The notes under the pieces were generated by a model. That model had not been told where the DNA came from and searched no databases. It saw only the letters and a list, made by a program, of their open reading frames with translations. A DNA stretch of 64,000 nt from Oceanisphaera marina (GTDB lineage: Bacteria > Pseudomonadota > Gammaproteobacteria > Enterobacterales > Aeromonadaceae): the NCBI RefSeq assembly GCF_014643915.1, contig NZ_BMKE01000006.1:73107-137106 (forward strand). The letters run 5' to 3'. Position 1 is the first letter of the stretch; each line of letters begins with the position of its first letter. Positions 61,792 to 64,000 of this stretch are shown here, in pieces. Position numbers and translations under genes: made by a program.

Positions 61792-61821
61792 TTTCCGGCT
61801 GAATTAGTGATCGGCTGGAAA
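61792..61821 (+). promoter_or_regulatory. rpsO leader hairpin, possible S15 autoregulatory site
   Basis: TTTCCGGCTG (61792-61801) pairs along ten bases with CGGCTGGAAA (61812-61821), counting two G-U pairs, around a ten-base loop. The stem includes a G-U pair followed by G-C, the GU/GC motif that S15 recognises in 16S rRNA and in rpsO leaders. It lies between the promoter and the ribosome site. Confidence 0.5.
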
Positions 61822-61849
61822 AAACATTCATCTCTTTGGAGTACAAAAG

Positions 61850-62119
61850 ATGTCACTAAATGCTGAAACTAAAGCCCAAATTGTTGCTGACCATGCACGC
61901 GGCGAAGGCGACACAGGTTCACCTGAAGTTCAGGTTGCCCTGCTGAGCGCGCAAATCAACCACCTGCAAGGTCACTTTAAGCAGCACATCCATGATCATC
62001 ACAGCCGTCGTGGTCTGCTGCGCATGGTATCCCAGCGTCGTAGCCTGCTGGACTACCTGAAGCGTAAAGACGTTGCTCGTTACAGTGCACTGATCGCTAA
62101 ACTGGGTCTGCGTCGTTAA
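61850..62119 (+). CDS. rpsO: 30S ribosomal protein S15
   Basis: An 89-residue primary 16S rRNA-binding protein. It matches the family throughout, including the [17 protein letters not shown] segment, [24 protein letters not shown] and the C-terminal LGLRR. TTGGAG precedes the ATG. It has its own promoter and terminator, and pnp follows as in E. coli. Confidence 0.98.
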   Translation: MSLNAETKAQIVADHARGEGDTGSPEVQVALLSAQINHLQGHFKQHIHDHHSRRGLLRMVSQRRSLLDYLKRKDVARYSALIAKLGLRR

Positions 62120-62138
62120 TCGACACAGTCAGTTTAAC

Positions 62139-62163
62139 AAAAAGGGGCTTAGGCCCCTTTTTT
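62139..62163 (+). terminator. intrinsic terminator of rpsO
   Basis: AAAAAGGGGC / GCCCCTTTTTT with TTAG loop, 20 bases after the rpsO stop. Confidence 0.92.
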
Positions 62164-62362
62164 GTTGCCTGATTTTCAAGATCAGGCAGAAGGTGTGCAG
62201 AGAAAAAAGCGGCGGCTGCGAATTCCGTTTTTCGAGGTTTTACTCCTGATATTTATCCCCGTGCCGCTCGCGGTTTTCCCTTTGCAATTCTGTCCTTTAA
62301 CCAATAATCAAGTATACTGTGGCGGTAAATTAAAAGACCAAACATATTAAGGAATCTACAAC
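62164..62362 (+). promoter_or_regulatory. pnp leader region
   Basis: Starts with the hairpin GCCTGAT/ATCAGGC (62167-62187). A second, imperfect pairing of AGCGGC (near 62208) with GCCGCT (near 62264) could form a long irregular stem like the RNase III target of the E. coli pnp leader. A -10-like TATACT is at 62313-62318 with a poor -35, which would start transcripts after those structures. Confidence 0.35.
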
Positions 62363-64000
62363 GTGAATCCTATCGTGAAAACCTTCCAGTATGGCCAACA
62401 TACAGTAACACTTGAAACGGGCGTCATTGCGCGCCAGGCGAGTGGTGCTGTGATGGCCAGCATTGATGATACCGCCGTATTAGTGACTGTCGTTGGCAAG
62501 CGTGAAGCCGATGAAAGCAAAGACTTCTTTCCGCTCACCGTTAACTATCAAGAGCGCACCTACGCTGCAGGCCGTATTCCAGGCAGCTTTTTCAAGCGTG
62601 AAGGCCGTCCAACGGAAGGCGAAACACTGACCTCGCGATTGATTGACCGCCCGATCCGTCCGTTGTTTCCCGAAGGGTTCAAAAACGAAGTTCAGGTTAT
62701 TGCCACCGTAGTCTCGGTTAACCCTGAAATTGCTCCCGATATTATTGCCATGCTGGGTACTTCAGCGGCCCTAGCTATTTCCGGTATTCCGTTCGCCGGC
62801 CCGATTGGTGCCGCCCGAGTAGGTTACATGAATGGCGAATATGTACTGAACCCAAGCATCAGCGAGCTGGAAAACAGCGAACTGGATCTGGTGGTCGCCG
62901 GTACGGCCAATGCGGTACTCATGGTGGAGTCTGAAGCCAATATTTTGCCGGAAGACATCATGCTGGGTGCGGTTGTTTATGGTCATGAGCAGCTGAACAC
63001 TGCGGTACAAGCCATTAACGAGTTTGCTGCCGAAGTGAGCGCCACTCCCTGGGACTGGAAGCCTAAAGCAGAAAATGAAGGCTTGAAAGCACAGGTTGGC
63101 GAACTGGCGAGCACCGAGTTGGGCGAAGCCTATCGCATTACCGACAAGACCGCCCGTCGTGATGCCATCAGCGCCATTAAAGCCAACGTATTATCCGCCG
63201 TGCTGGCGGCTAATCCCGAGCAAAACATTAAAGAAGTTCAAGAGCAGTTAGGCAAGCTTGAGAAGCACATCGTTCGTGGTCGTGTGGTGCGTGGCGAGCC
63301 GCGTATCGATGGTCGTGAACCGGACATGATCCGTGCGCTTAACGTGGCGACCGGCCTGTTGCCGCGTACCCACGGTTCAGCCTTGTTCACCCGCGGTGAA
63401 ACGCAGGCGCTGGTTGCTGCCACTCTGGGTACCGAGCGTGACGCTCAGATGATCGACGAGCTGACAGGTGCACGCACCAACCGCTTTATGCTGCATTACA
63501 ACTTCCCTCCTTACTGTGTTGGCGAAACCGGTATGGTGGGCAGTCCCAAGCGTCGTGAAATTGGTCACGGTCGTCTGGCCAAGCGTGGTGTTGCGGCTGT
63601 AATGCCAAGCGCCGACGTGTTCCCATATACGGTGCGTATCGTATCGGAAATTACCGAGTCTAACGGTTCATCCTCCATGGCGTCGGTATGCGGCACCTCA
63701 CTGGCATTGATGGATGCCGGTGTACCGATTAAGGGCTCCGTGGCCGGTATTGCCATGGGTCTGGTAAAAGAAGACGAAAACTTCGTGGTTCTGTCCGATA
63801 TTCTGGGTGACGAAGATCATCTGGGTGATATGGACTTTAAAGTAGCCGGTACCACTCAGGGTATTACCGCGCTGCAGATGGACATCAAGATCGAAGGTAT
63901 TACCAAAGAAATCATGGAGCAGGCGCTCAAGCAGGCACGCAATGCCCGTTTGCACATCCTGAAAGTGATGGACGACGCGCTGCAGGCACCACGTGAAGAG
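62363..64000 (+). CDS. pnp: polyribonucleotide nucleotidyltransferase (PNPase), 3' end outside window
   Basis: The first 546 codons of the phosphorolytic 3'-5' exoribonuclease of the RNA degradosome; E. coli PNPase has 711 residues, so the KH and S1 domains are beyond the right edge. The first RNase PH domain ([46 protein letters not shown]) and the second ([61 protein letters not shown]) are intact. The start is GTG at 62363, ten bases after AAGGA, matching the conserved (M)NPIV N-terminus. It follows rpsO. Confidence 0.96.
   Translation, partial: MNPIVKTFQYGQHTVTLETGVIARQASGAVMASIDDTAVLVTVVGKREADESKDFFPLTVNYQERTYAAGRIPGSFFKREGRPTEGETLTSRLIDRPIRPLFPEGFKNEVQVIATVVSVNPEIAPDIIAMLGTSAALAISGIPFAGPIGAARVGYMNGEYVLNPSISELENSELDLVVAGTANAVLMVESEANILPEDIMLGAVVYGHEQLNTAVQAINEFAAEVSATPWDWKPKAENEGLKAQVGELASTELGEAYRITDKTARRDAISAIKANVLSAVLAANPEQNIKEVQEQLGKLEKHIVRGRVVRGEPRIDGREPDMIRALNVATGLLPRTHGSALFTRGETQALVAATLGTERDAQMIDELTGARTNRFMLHYNFPPYCVGETGMVGSPKRREIGHGRLAKRGVAAVMPSADVFPYTVRIVSEITESNGSSSMASVCGTSLALMDAGVPIKGSVAGIAMGLVKEDENFVVLSDILGDEDHLGDMDFKVAGTTQGITALQMDIKIEGITKEIMEQALKQARNARLHILKVMDDALQAPREE

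Noticed and set aside
62162-62350. 62-codon open frame between rpsO and pnp
   Set aside because: It spans the terminator and leader hairpins, has no ribosome site and no resemblance to a protein.

Overview
The window is a contiguous stretch of core chromosome from a gammaproteobacterium. Gene content, the tmRNA tag ANDENYALAA and the gene order around clpA-infA-aat-trxB-lrp-ftsK-lolA-rarA-serS and ftsH-folP-glmM-secG-rimP-nusA-infB-rbfA-truB-rpsO-pnp all match that group. The protein flavour (DUF3301/DUF3549 beside yqcC-truC, a Pseudomonas/Vibrio-type long DapD, Bpt beside Aat) suggests the Aeromonadales (Oceanimonas/Oceanisphaera/Zobellella-like). That placement is inference. I see no prophage, insertion sequence, CRISPR array or integron.

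Layout. 0-4.5 kb: DUF3301-DUF3549 (minus), yqcC-truC-flavodoxin (plus) and a meso-diaminopimelate dehydrogenase. 4.5-13.5 kb: cvfB, an SLC13/RCK permease, a DUF3081-like protein, dbpA, dapD and glnD. 13.6-19.5 kb: a VTT-family membrane protein, cspD, clpS-clpA, infA and bpt-aat, which together hold every dedicated N-degron component. 19.7-32.4 kb: a SulP transporter where E. coli has cydDC, then trxB, lrp, ftsK-lolA, rarA, serS and cvpA-purF. 32.4-37.7 kb is the most accessory-looking part: a Yip1 membrane protein, an EAL phosphodiesterase with a degenerate GGDEF domain, and a convergent active-looking diguanylate cyclase. 37.8-44 kb: ssrA, smpB, ratA-ratB, bamE, udp, recN and nadK. 44-52.3 kb: heat-shock genes grpE, dnaK, dnaJ and rlmE-ftsH, with greA, a PilZ-like protein and yhbY. 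52.3-64 kb: folP-glmM-secG, two tRNAs, and the rimP-nusA-infB-rbfA-truB-rpsO-pnp translation/RNA cluster. pnp runs off the right edge.

The genes work together as protein quality control (ClpAS with the amino-acid transferases, tmRNA-SmpB, DnaKJ-GrpE, FtsH), translation and ribosome maturation, cell-envelope precursor supply (dapD, ddh, glmM, lolA, bamE, secG) and c-di-GMP signalling.

The least ordinary signal is a family of degenerate, in-phase heptanucleotide arrays (consensus NGCT(G/T)A(C/T)). Six copies lie at gene 3' ends, in both orientations, and in two cases they supply the stop codon. Other notable regulatory structure: two abutting LexA boxes over the recN promoter; three sigma-32-type promoters; a 12-bp inverted repeat bracketing the sulP promoter; competing inverted repeats upstream of ddh; two back-to-back intrinsic terminators before rimP; and an rpsO leader hairpin carrying a GU/GC motif of the kind S15 recognises. 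No completely new multi-gene system is evident.
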